From the NCBI GenBank assembly GCA_020026035.1, contig JAHHRC010000033.1, forward strand, positions 1 through 13,531: DNA of 13,531 nucleotides, written 5' to 3'. A program made the position numbers and the translations under genes. Below the pieces are notes generated by a model. The model made no database searches and was not told the DNA's origin. It saw only the letters and a program-made list of their open reading frames with translations. Shown piece by piece: positions 6,467 to 13,531 of the stretch. The DNA is from Erysipelotrichaceae bacterium. GTDB lineage: Bacteria > Bacillota_I > Bacilli_A > Erysipelotrichales > Erysipelotrichaceae. Position 1 is the stretch's first letter. Each line of letters opens with the position of its first letter.

Positions 6467-8056
6467 TTAATTCTGTTCTAGAAGAATCTGCTTTGGATTC
6501 AAGCGCATGATCATAAAGCTTGGCACAATAATTGCCAACAATACAACCCCAGCTCCAATCACAAAGATCTCACCAATCAATGCAGGAGAAACAGATACTT
6601 CATATTGAGAAAGCAAGTCTTCTTGCGTGATATCCGTGAAGTAATCACTTGTATCCGTCCAATAGAACGAATCATCCACAAACTCATCTTCATCGTTATA
6701 TTGTGAATCTACTTCCGTTTGGTAATTCAATACACGCTCACCAACACCACCAGCAATCATCGATCCTGAAACAGCTGCCAAACCAAAGCCAAGCAACGCA
6801 ATCAAAATCAACTCTAAGAACAACTGACTCACAACCTTAAACTTCGAAACACCAATCGACAATAGAACACCCATTTCGTATTGACGTGTCTTCAATGTCA
6901 ATGCAGTCACCAACGAAATAATGACAATCGCATTCACGATTACAATCGCCACAATAATATTTGAGAAGAAGGACAATGTATCAAGTGGACGAGCCATCTT
7001 CTTAAACATTTCATTGTTCGCATTCAACTTTGTATATTCCCCTAAATCCGCTTGATAATCCGATACAAATTGATCAACTTCAAGTGGATCATTTAGTAAG
7101 AATACAACTGAATCCAAATAATCAATCTCTACTTCAGGTTCTTCACGCGTTTCATCTGGGTCAAGCCAACCTTCCGCAATCGCAACTTCACGATTCTTTT
7201 CCATCATCTCTTTATGACGAGGAAGCTTATCTGCACCATAAGGAATCAAAATCACATTCTTTGGATTTTCCCATGGTTCCATCCAGTTGAAGGAATCACT
7301 TGTCGTATCTACTTCACGCTTCGTTTCAAAAATACCAACAATCTCATACTCTAAAATGAAATCATCATCCGTAAAGTCGGTAATACCATGTTCCTGGTAG
7401 TCTTTTTGCATCCAAATTGTGCTGCGGTCTCTTAAACGAATCGAATCACCCACATGGAAACCATTCAATTCCGCTAAATCCTTTGTCACAACACAAACAT
7501 ACTTCTTTGCATCAATATCCGATTGGCTAATCATATGTCCATCCACCATTGTGAACGTACCATCCTCAAACTCAATCATGTTATCGAAGTAAGTCGCATA
7601 TGTAGCGATATTTGAATCAGGCACTTCGAATAGATTTCCTTCTCCATCGTAGACAGGAGTTTCTCTTTTCTTGTCTTCATTTCCAACAGGAAGGCTTTCG
7701 AATCCAACCGAATTCGCAATTCCCTGTTGATAACAAGTCATCGCCCGAACACGAGGATCTTCCCCGATCTTCCTAGCAATCTTTCCTTCAATCTGAGGGA
7801 AATGATCATATGCCTTTTCAATCTCATCTTCGTCCTCTAACGAATCCACATACTTATCAAACGCTTTATAATCACGTTCATACGATACTACCGGATTCAT
7901 TGACTTACGTGTCAAAATCTTTGCATTATCAGAAGCTTGTGAAATTCCCATTCCAAGAATGACCAAGTTTCCAATTAAGAAGAATGTAATCATTAGAAGA
8001 ATCGTCTTTGTCTTACGTCTTGTAATGTACAACCATGCACGTTTAAATGCTTTCAT
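6467..8056 (-). CDS. FtsX-like ABC transporter permease
   Basis: The protein has 529 residues from the ATG at 8056, chosen because AAGGG lies 7 bases upstream and the protein then opens with MKAFKRAWLYITRRKTKT before the first membrane segment. A longer frame from a TTG at 8110 would run through the preceding terminator hairpin and is unlikely. TM1 is at about residues 18-38, and a large extracellular MacB-type periplasmic-core-like domain spans about 40-355. The C-terminal FtsX core has TM2 (362-386), TM3 (408-435) and TM4 (493-517). The loop between TM3 and TM4 (about 440-492) is long and very acidic (YNDEDEFVDD). It forms a complex, probably a dimer, with the downstream ATPase. No histidine kinase or response regulator accompanies the pair, so a bacitracin-type detoxification module is not indicated. 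Confidence 0.92.
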   Translation of the reverse strand: MKAFKRAWLYITRRKTKTILLMITFFLIGNLVILGMGISQASDNAKILTRKSMNPVVSYERDYKAFDKYVDSLEDEDEIEKAYDHFPQIEGKIARKIGEDPRVRAMTCYQQGIANSVGFESLPVGNEDKKRETPVYDGEGNLFEVPDSNIATYATYFDNMIEFEDGTFTMVDGHMISQSDIDAKKYVCVVTKDLAELNGFHVGDSIRLRDRSTIWMQKDYQEHGITDFTDDDFILEYEIVGIFETKREVDTTSDSFNWMEPWENPKNVILIPYGADKLPRHKEMMEKNREVAIAEGWLDPDETREEPEVEIDYLDSVVFLLNDPLEVDQFVSDYQADLGEYTKLNANNEMFKKMARPLDTLSFFSNIIVAIVIVNAIVIISLVTALTLKTRQYEMGVLLSIGVSKFKVVSQLFLELILIALLGFGLAAVSGSMIAGGVGERVLNYQTEVDSQYNDEDEFVDDSFYWTDTSDYFTDITQEDLLSQYEVSVSPALIGEIFVIGAGVVLLAIIVPSFMIMRLNPKQILLEQN

Positions 8057-8074
8057 AATTTTTCCCTTCTTTCT

Positions 8075-8133
8075 AAAAAAGCAGTAGAGGCAACGATTAA
8101 CCTCGTCCAATTAACCACAATCCATCTACTGCT
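8075..8133 (-). terminator. Intrinsic terminator or attenuator between the PASTA gene and the ABC operon
   Basis: On the minus strand AGCAGTAGA (8125-8133) and TCTACTGCT (8080-8088) form a perfect 9-bp stem with a long 36-base loop and a T6 run (8075-8080). It begins 10 bases after the PASTA stop codon and ends 18 bases before the permease ATG. The long loop makes it weaker than the other two terminators, so partial read-through into the transporter genes is possible. Confidence 0.7.
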
Positions 8134-8143
8134 ATAAACCAAT

Positions 8144-9835
8144 TTACTCTTGCACTCCTGCTTCTTCCGCAGTTTTTTCATTCACTGCCGTAGCAGGTGC
8201 TACATAATTTGGATTGTATTCCACCACAATCGCATCGCCTTGGGCTACACGAATCTGGAATCCATCTCCACTTACCTTCACCAAATCTTTCATCGTAATA
8301 CGAATATTTTCAATATTTGTATTCTCAACATACTTCGCATTCATCGAATTATCATTACAGAAACCTTGAATGTTAGACAAACTATCAAGAACACTACCCG
8401 TCATTACCACAAAGTTTGTCTCTTCAACCTTAGGAGCAGGACCTAATGACACACGGTAAGAAATGCGCGTACCAGGATTCAATGGTCTTAGACATCCATT
8501 CGCATCATCGTTACCAGAACCAGAACACTTAATCTCGATAATTCCATCGGCTTTTACTGATTCTGAATATTCGCGTTGTGCAAACTCACCGTATTCACCA
8601 GCTTGAATATTGGCACCCTTCGCATTTTTATCATCACACCACAACTTCAATTGTTGATAGTTCTCACCAATCCATTGATCCGATGACTTATCACATAGAA
8701 TTGGCAAGTAATCCGACACAATAATCTCAACCGGATCCCCTTGGGCTACAACCGTACCAGGCTTTTGAACTTGCCCAATAACAGAACCCTTTGGAGCTGA
8801 ATCATGTTTTATAGTAGGAATTAATGTCACATTGTTATCTTTCTTCGCCATCCAAGCATCCAACTGTTCCTTCGTAAAGCCTACAAAGTTAGGAATCGTA
8901 ATTCCCTTACCCTTGGAAACCGTAACCGTAAGAACCGCATTTTCATCAAGTGTCTTACCACTTTCCACAGATTGACTAATCACAATCCCAGCTTCCTTCG
9001 AATCAGAGAAGGACTCTACTTTTTCCACGGTAATCTTTTTTGCCTTCGCAAAGTTTTCCACATCTGCAAATGGCTTACCAACAAATTCAAGCATCGTCAC
9101 CTTACCAGCCGGTGCTTTTCCTTTTGAACATTCAATCGTTAAAGTCGTACCACGCTTGAAATCAGATTCAGACCCATTCTTAAGCTTATAAGAAATCACA
9201 GCCCCTTCTTCCACATCGTCACTAAACTTCAACGTCACCTTTGCCTTGCTTAACTTATTTTCCGCAATCCATTGTTTAATCTCATCGGCATTCATCGCAT
9301 TCAAATCCGGGAACGCAACACTCTCCTCCGGATCTGCACCCTTTGAAACTACAAAGGTAATCGGTGTATCTTTACGAACCTTCTTACCTTCCATAACCGA
9401 CTGCGAAATAATCACATCTTGATCATACTCATTTGAGAAAACCGGTTCACTTACCGCAATTGCCGAAGATTCCATCTTATTCTGCTTCGCCCAATTGCTG
9501 ACATCCCCCATCTTCTTACCAACAAAATTAGGAACACTAATCTTCGGTAGTAACAAATACACAACAATTGCCACCACAACAACCGCAATACTAATCAAAG
9601 AAATCAAAAGCCCTTTCTTACTACGTTTTGGTTTTGGGTCATTCACAACTGTAAAAGACTCTTGTTCAAAGCTCTTTGGACGATCAAATACCTTCTTTTC
9701 CTTCTTGGATTTAAATTCCGGAATTTCAACTTCCTCAACAACTTCTTCCTCTATTTCAATATCGTTACGTTGACTCTTTTTTTCATTTTCAACTTGTTTT
9801 GCAAGTTCCTTCATAAAATCTTTCTTTTCAGCCAT
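8144..9835 (-). CDS. Stand-alone membrane-anchored PASTA-domain protein
   Basis: The protein has 563 residues. A charged cytoplasmic region (1-74, with an acidic cluster IEIEEEVVEEVEIPE) is followed by one membrane segment (75-96) and an extracellular part. Four PASTA domains can be followed: about 98-168 (ISVPNFVGKKMGDV), 171-240, 244-310 and 311-378 (ITIPNFVGFTKEQL). Residues 379-467 and 468-541 look like two more, degenerate units. Cysteines lie at 236, 381, 400, 437, 448 and 493, unusual for an exported Gram-positive protein. PASTA domains of PrkC/StkP kinases and class B PBPs bind muropeptides or lipid II, but no kinase or transpeptidase domain is present. A role as cell-wall sensor or divisome accessory is inference. 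The Shine-Dalgarno GAGGTG lies 5 bases before the ATG. The gene follows uvrB by 84 bp and has a candidate promoter of its own. Confidence 0.9.
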   Translation of the reverse strand: MAEKKDFMKELAKQVENEKKSQRNDIEIEEEVVEEVEIPEFKSKKEKKVFDRPKSFEQESFTVVNDPKPKRSKKGLLISLISIAVVVVAIVVYLLLPKISVPNFVGKKMGDVSNWAKQNKMESSAIAVSEPVFSNEYDQDVIISQSVMEGKKVRKDTPITFVVSKGADPEESVAFPDLNAMNADEIKQWIAENKLSKAKVTLKFSDDVEEGAVISYKLKNGSESDFKRGTTLTIECSKGKAPAGKVTMLEFVGKPFADVENFAKAKKITVEKVESFSDSKEAGIVISQSVESGKTLDENAVLTVTVSKGKGITIPNFVGFTKEQLDAWMAKKDNNVTLIPTIKHDSAPKGSVIGQVQKPGTVVAQGDPVEIIVSDYLPILCDKSSDQWIGENYQQLKLWCDDKNAKGANIQAGEYGEFAQREYSESVKADGIIEIKCSGSGNDDANGCLRPLNPGTRISYRVSLGPAPKVEETNFVVMTGSVLDSLSNIQGFCNDNSMNAKYVENTNIENIRITMKDLVKVSGDGFQIRVAQGDAIVVEYNPNYVAPATAVNEKTAEEAGVQE

Positions 9836-9857
9836 ACATACACCTCTATCTACTTAC

Positions 9858-9892
9858 ATTTTACACCATACATGCATGATTTCCATGAAATC
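9858..9892 (-). promoter_or_regulatory. Candidate promoter with palindrome upstream of the PASTA gene
   Basis: On the minus strand TGGAAA (9880-9885), 16 bases and TAAAAT (9858-9863) resemble a sigma-A promoter (4/6 match at -35, 5/6 at -10). The -35 lies inside a perfect palindrome GATTTC-CAT-GAAATC (9878-9892), an operator-like position. No clear terminator was found between the uvrB stop (9920) and this site, so read-through from uvrB is also likely. Confidence 0.4.
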
Positions 9893-9919
9893 TAGGAAAC
9901 TTAATGAATTCTTAATGCA

Positions 9920-11899
9920 CTACAAAAGCTCAGCTTTCAATTCAAACAACATATCACGTAACTCAGCCGCACGTTCAAAGTCTAACGCCGCTGCAGCCTC
10001 TTTCATTTCTTTCTCCATTGAAGCCAATAATTCTTTTTTGTCAACCTTCGACATCTTCGACTTACGACGCATATACTTCGCCGCCATCTCTTTTGTCTCA
10101 ACACCACGAATCGCCTCATCAACAGACTTCTTCACGGTTCTTGGCACAATTCCATGGGCCTCGTTATACGCCTTTTGGATATCTCGACGACGTTGTGTTT
10201 CATCAATCGCCTTGCGCATGGAATCGGTAATCGTATCCGCATACATATACACTTCCCCAAACTCATTACGAGCAGCACGCCCAATGGTTTGTACAAGTGA
10301 CCTCTCACTACGCAAGAATCCTTCCTTATCGGCATCTAAGATTGCAATCAAACTCACCTCAGGAATATCCAACCCTTCCCGTAACAAGTTAATACCAATC
10401 AACACATCAATCTTACCAACACGCAAATCATGAATAATCTGCGAACGTTCTAACGTCTTTGTCTCATGGTGCAAATAGGCAACTTTAAAGTTTCTCTCCT
10501 TAAAGAACTCCGCTAAATCTTCCGCCATTTTAACCGTCAACGTCGTTACAAGAACTCGCTCATTCCGAGCAATCCGCTTTTCAATCGCCATTGTCAAATC
10601 ATCAATCTGCCCATGGGTTGGCTTCACGGTAATTACAGGATCCAATAACCCCGTAGGACGAATAATCTGTTCCACTACATGATGATTCACTTTCTCAAGC
10701 TCATAATCACCAGGTGTTGCCGAACAATACACAACTTGACTCACCATCGTTTCAAACTCATCAAACTTCATCGGTCGATTCTCTAAGGCCGAAGGTAAAC
10801 GGAACCCATAGTCCACAAGCGTCGTCTTACGTGCTCGATCGCCATTGTACATTCCTCGAATCTGTGGCAAGGACACATGACTTTCATCCACAAACAACAA
10901 GAAATCTTCTGGGAAGTAGTCAAACAAATTCCACGGCCTTTGCCCAACCTTACGACCATCAATGTGCATCGAATAATTCTCAATCCCAGCACAATAGCCA
11001 TTCTCCCGTAACGCCTCTAAATCAAACCGCGTCCGTTGTTCCAAACGCTCATATTCAAGCTCTTTTCCATTCTCTTTAAAAAACTTCAAACGCTCTTCTA
11101 ATTCCACTTCAATATCATCACACGCCCGTAACATCGTCGCCTTATCACGTGCATACCCACTTGCAGGGAAGATATTGTAGAACTGATACCCATTCAACGT
11201 ATGCCCATCCACCGGATCTACCTCAGTAATCCGATCGACTTCATCGCCAAACATCTCAATCCGAATATTAAATTGATTCGTATAGGAAGGAGTCACTTCA
11301 ATCACATCGCCACGCACACGAACACTTCCACGTGCCTGTTCCATATCATTTCGAACATATTGCAAGTTAATAAACTTCCGCAATAACGTATCCCGGTCAA
11401 TCTCTTCCCCAACGCGAATCGTGAAAAACATATCCTTATATTGTTTCGGGTCACTGGCCGTATAAATACAAGCAACCGAAGCCACAATAATCGTATCTCT
11501 TCTTTCCAATACCGAATTAATCGCTGCCTCACGGAACATATCCAACTCTTCATTGATCGCCGCCGTCTTCTCAATATACATATCACTCGAAGGCTTATAG
11601 GCCTCTGGTTGATAGTAATCAAAGTTTGATACAAAGTATTCCACACGATTATTCGGGAATAACTCCTTAAACTCCGAATACAACTGCCCAGCCAATGTCT
11701 TATTATGGGAAAACACAAGCGTAGGACGATTCATACGCGCAATCACATTTGCCATCGTAAATGTCTTACCCGTACCCGTTGCCCCTTCAAGCACCTGTTC
11801 CTTCTTCCCTTCCTGAAGCCCCTTCACCAAAGCATCAATCGCCTTTGGTTGGTCTCCCGTTGGTTGAAACTTCGAAACAAGCTCAAAACAATCAGCCAT
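9920..11899 (-). CDS. uvrB: UvrABC system protein B (excinuclease subunit)
   Basis: This is a 659-residue UvrB of normal length. It is the damage-verifying helicase-like subunit that is loaded by UvrA and recruits UvrC in nucleotide excision repair. Features are Walker A GATGTGKT (39-46), the beta-hairpin with YYQPEAY (95-101) that inserts into damaged DNA, motif II DESH (338-341), SATPGDYE, QTIGRAARN (motif VI) and the C-terminal UVR motif (AAALDFERAAELRD) that contacts UvrC. The start at 11899 is supported by GGAGGTG 4 bases upstream and by the conserved FELVSKFQPTGDQPKAI opening. A 33-residue arginine-rich upstream extension is an out-of-frame reading of the protease gene. The ATG overlaps the protease stop by 8 bp, indicating translational coupling. 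uvrA, which often follows uvrB, is not downstream here. Confidence 0.98.
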   Translation of the reverse strand: MADCFELVSKFQPTGDQPKAIDALVKGLQEGKKEQVLEGATGTGKTFTMANVIARMNRPTLVFSHNKTLAGQLYSEFKELFPNNRVEYFVSNFDYYQPEAYKPSSDMYIEKTAAINEELDMFREAAINSVLERRDTIIVASVACIYTASDPKQYKDMFFTIRVGEEIDRDTLLRKFINLQYVRNDMEQARGSVRVRGDVIEVTPSYTNQFNIRIEMFGDEVDRITEVDPVDGHTLNGYQFYNIFPASGYARDKATMLRACDDIEVELEERLKFFKENGKELEYERLEQRTRFDLEALRENGYCAGIENYSMHIDGRKVGQRPWNLFDYFPEDFLLFVDESHVSLPQIRGMYNGDRARKTTLVDYGFRLPSALENRPMKFDEFETMVSQVVYCSATPGDYELEKVNHHVVEQIIRPTGLLDPVITVKPTHGQIDDLTMAIEKRIARNERVLVTTLTVKMAEDLAEFFKERNFKVAYLHHETKTLERSQIIHDLRVGKIDVLIGINLLREGLDIPEVSLIAILDADKEGFLRSERSLVQTIGRAARNEFGEVYMYADTITDSMRKAIDETQRRRDIQKAYNEAHGIVPRTVKKSVDEAIRGVETKEMAAKYMRRKSKMSKVDKKELLASMEKEMKEAAAALDFERAAELRDMLFELKAELL

Positions 11900-13364
11900 G
11901 CAACACCTCCACAGCCTTTGCATATTGCGTATCATTATCTTTATTCGAACGCAACGCATGCACAAAACTCGACACAATCGACGTATACGTCGCCTCATCT
12001 AACAAGCCATCTTCCACAAATCCATGGTCTTTCTTATAGGCATTCAACGCATTCATTAGACTTTCATCAAAGTAACTATCCTCACGCTTTACATCGTATC
12101 CTAAATACTTCAACGACACATTCGCCATCAATGCATACTCACTCACCGTATCCACCTCAACGACTTCGCCTTCTTCCATACGCTTATACGTCGTATTCAT
12201 AATATCTGGTAAATCCACCTCAATATCCGGTGTAATCCCCTCACCATTAATACAAACCCCATTTGGAGAAGCCCATTTTGAATTCGTATACTTCAAAGCA
12301 CTACCATCATTAAACGGTAACGTCACTTGCACCGTTCCTTTTCCATAGGTCTTCTTACCAACAACCGTCACATCATCCCGTTGTTCCATAAGACATAGCG
12401 TCAACGCCTCAGATGCTGATGCTGTATTCTCATTGACAAGAATGACAATCTTATCAAACCCAGTAACCTCTTTTCCCTTCGTATATGCCTTATCCACCGA
12501 TCCATCGGCATACATTCTCGTGAAATACACTTCATTACTAGGTAGTAAACAATTCGCAATACCCGTCAAAGCTTCCAAATATCCACCGCCATCATCACGC
12601 AAATCAATTAACAACTTCGATACATTCTGACTCGCAAACTCTTCTAAATACAAACGAACTTCCTTCGCTGTCGTTTCACCAAACTGTGCAATCTGTAAAT
12701 ACCCAAAATCATCACGCACCTCACCAAATACCGTCGCATGAATCTCTTGTCTTGTAATACTAAAACTAACCGTCTTCCCATTGCGCAAGAAGTCTATATG
12801 AACAACACTACCCGCTTCACCACGCACCATATTGGTAATCTCTTGATTGCTTAAATTCGCCACAACAACACCATCCACCGCATGAATGATATCACCCGCT
12901 AACACCCCAGCCTTCTCTGCTGGAGAATCCTTAAACACACGTTGCACCACACGCAACCCATCTTCGGTCGCAGAATAGTGCACACCAATCCCAACAAAAC
13001 TACGATTCAAATAGGAAAAGAAGTCTTCCATTTCCTTTTGAGACATATACGTCGTATGTGGATCTTCTTCATTCGTAGTCATACCACGCAACGCTTCATC
13101 TTCTAAACGTGTACGAACATCATCAATCTCATGGGCAAAATACCAATTTTGCGTCATGATATTCAATCCTTCTTCTAACTTACTATGCATCGAAGAACTA
13201 CGTGTTGGAACGTTAAGGCGATTCATATTCCCAAACACAACGCCAACAAGCAAACTTGCAACACAACCAATCCCAATCCACATCCGTAGACGCTTCACTT
13301 TACGCTTTAATTTCCGATTTTCTTTTATATTCTTATCCACATTTTGAGTTTCAAAATTTTCCAT
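11892..13364 (-). CDS. S41 C-terminal processing peptidase (CtpA/CtpB type)
   Basis: The protein has 490 residues from the ATG at 13364; numbers below use an alternative ATG at 13373 as residue 1. The later start is preferred because GGATGG lies 5 bases upstream, while the earlier one has no clear Shine-Dalgarno. A basic cytoplasmic stretch is followed by a membrane anchor (31-49), a helical region, a PDZ domain (about 123-200, FVGIGVHYS to VHIDFLRNGK) and the S41 protease core. The catalytic Ser is 319 (TASASE) and the catalytic Lys is 345 (KTYGKGTVQ). A C-terminal peptidoglycan-binding-like domain (about 412-470) follows. The family trims or degrades extracytoplasmic proteins, for example in signalling or wall hydrolase control. 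The C-terminus overlaps uvrB by 8 bp. The substrate is unknown. Confidence 0.95.
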   Translation of the reverse strand: MENFETQNVDKNIKENRKLKRKVKRLRMWIGIGCVASLLVGVVFGNMNRLNVPTRSSSMHSKLEEGLNIMTQNWYFAHEIDDVRTRLEDEALRGMTTNEEDPHTTYMSQKEMEDFFSYLNRSFVGIGVHYSATEDGLRVVQRVFKDSPAEKAGVLAGDIIHAVDGVVVANLSNQEITNMVRGEAGSVVHIDFLRNGKTVSFSITRQEIHATVFGEVRDDFGYLQIAQFGETTAKEVRLYLEEFASQNVSKLLIDLRDDGGGYLEALTGIANCLLPSNEVYFTRMYADGSVDKAYTKGKEVTGFDKIVILVNENTASASEALTLCLMEQRDDVTVVGKKTYGKGTVQVTLPFNDGSALKYTNSKWASPNGVCINGEGITPDIEVDLPDIMNTTYKRMEEGEVVEVDTVSEYALMANVSLKYLGYDVKREDSYFDESLMNALNAYKKDHGFVEDGLLDEATYTSIVSSFVHALRSNKDNDTQYAKAVEVLHG

Positions 13365-13391
13365 AACAACCATCCAATCTATTGCCTAAGT

Positions 13392-13400
13392 ATTATACCA
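13392..13400 (-). promoter_or_regulatory. Extended -10 promoter for the protease-uvrB operon
   Basis: TGG followed by a consensus TATAAT lies 28 bases upstream of the ATG at 13364. No convincing -35 is seen at 16-18 bases, but the extended -10 can compensate. No LexA-type box (CGAACATATGTTCG-like) was seen here, so SOS control of uvrB from this promoter is not supported. Confidence 0.5.
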
Positions 13401-13455
13401 TCCAACACAAACTTCCATGCGAATCAATTCACACAACCATTACAAAAAACGAAAC

Positions 13456-13494
13456 TGTCCCACTATTGAATTTTTTGTCCCAAACACCTATACT
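13456..13494 (+). promoter_or_regulatory. Promoter of the right-edge gene with flanking direct repeat
   Basis: TTGAAT (13466-13471), a 17-base spacer and TATACT (13489-13494) form a good plus-strand sigma-A promoter. A direct repeat TGTCCCA occurs at 13456-13462 and 13476-13482, exactly 20 bp apart, on either side of the -35. This spacing of about two helical turns could place two regulator subunits on one face of the DNA; the regulator is unknown. Confidence 0.55.
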
Positions 13495-13514
13495 CATGCA
13501 AAAAGGAGAACCTT

Positions 13515-13531
13515 ATGAAAAAGAAAAACGT
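13515..13531 (+). CDS. Start of a plus-strand gene (runs off the right edge)
   Basis: An ATG at 13515 follows AAAGGAGA (13502-13509) at good spacing and a well-formed promoter. Only MKKKN and part of a sixth codon are visible. The lysine-rich start would suit a signal peptide or membrane protein, but the product cannot be identified. Confidence 0.65.

Noticed and set aside
5782..8056. BceAB-type antimicrobial peptide detoxification module
   Set aside because: The permease has 4 predicted membrane segments rather than about 10, and no histidine kinase or response regulator is adjacent.
8057..8110. Longer permease reading from a TTG at 8110
   Set aside because: It has no Shine-Dalgarno, runs through the terminator stem and gives a Cys-rich leader (CLYCFF); the ATG at 8056 has AAGGG upstream.
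9876..10433. 185-residue plus-strand open frame antisense to the end of uvrB
   Set aside because: It is antisense to conserved uvrB codons, has a Ser-rich composition typical of complement reading, and lacks a Shine-Dalgarno.
11302..11718. 138-residue open frame on the minus strand inside uvrB
   Set aside because: It lies out of frame within a fully conserved uvrB and has an unnatural Arg/Ile/Trp-rich composition, so it is a shadow frame.
11900..11998. 33-residue N-terminal extension of uvrB
   Set aside because: It is Arg-rich, lies out of frame inside the protease gene, and a strong Shine-Dalgarno precedes the internal ATG at 11899.

Overview
The window is AT-rich, tightly packed bacterial DNA from a Gram-positive member of the Bacillota. 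Evidence is purine-rich Shine-Dalgarno sites, short intergenic gaps, intrinsic terminators, a Cna-B/sortase-type surface protein and a PASTA protein. The gene set and style recall Erysipelotrichia-like Firmicutes, but that placement is inference and no marker in the window settles it. All complete genes lie on the minus strand, so transcription runs from high to low coordinates. The only plus-strand gene is a few codons at the right edge. No rRNA, tRNA, CRISPR array or intact insertion sequence was seen, and no gene-free stretch exceeds 300 bases.

In order of transcription, from the right edge. (1) A divergent intergenic region (13374-13514) carries promoters for the plus-strand edge gene and for a minus-strand S41 C-terminal processing protease (PDZ and peptidoglycan-binding domains). 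The protease stop overlaps the uvrB start, so envelope proteolysis and nucleotide excision repair are translationally coupled. (2) Next is a membrane-anchored PASTA protein without a kinase domain (8144-9835), ending in an intrinsic terminator. (3) A two-gene FtsX-type ABC transporter follows (permease 6467-8056, ATPase 5782-6456), ending in a second strong terminator. (4) A 1289-residue secreted surface protein (1789-5658) has a beta-helix domain, one divergent Cna-B domain, five Cna-B repeats of exactly 330 bp each, and an unusual VPRTA sorting signal. It has a good promoter, a run of eight G in its ribosome-binding site and its own terminator. (5) A 268-residue orphan (899-1705) looks like an IS1634-type transposase with the catalytic centre removed. 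(6) An Lrp/AsnC regulator (364-852) is followed by the start of a class I/II aminotransferase that leaves the window at the left edge. A perfect 10-bp inverted repeat separates the aminotransferase Shine-Dalgarno from its start codon.

Much of the window concerns the cell envelope: protease, PASTA protein, exporter-type ABC system and adhesin. The last pair is a probable regulator/enzyme unit of amino-acid metabolism. The points most worth following are the G8 tract (possible phase variation), the homogenised 330-bp repeat array, the core-less transposase relative, the hairpin-bridged ribosome-binding site and the cysteine-bearing extracellular region of the PASTA protein. I do not see a convincing new multi-gene defence or mobile system here.
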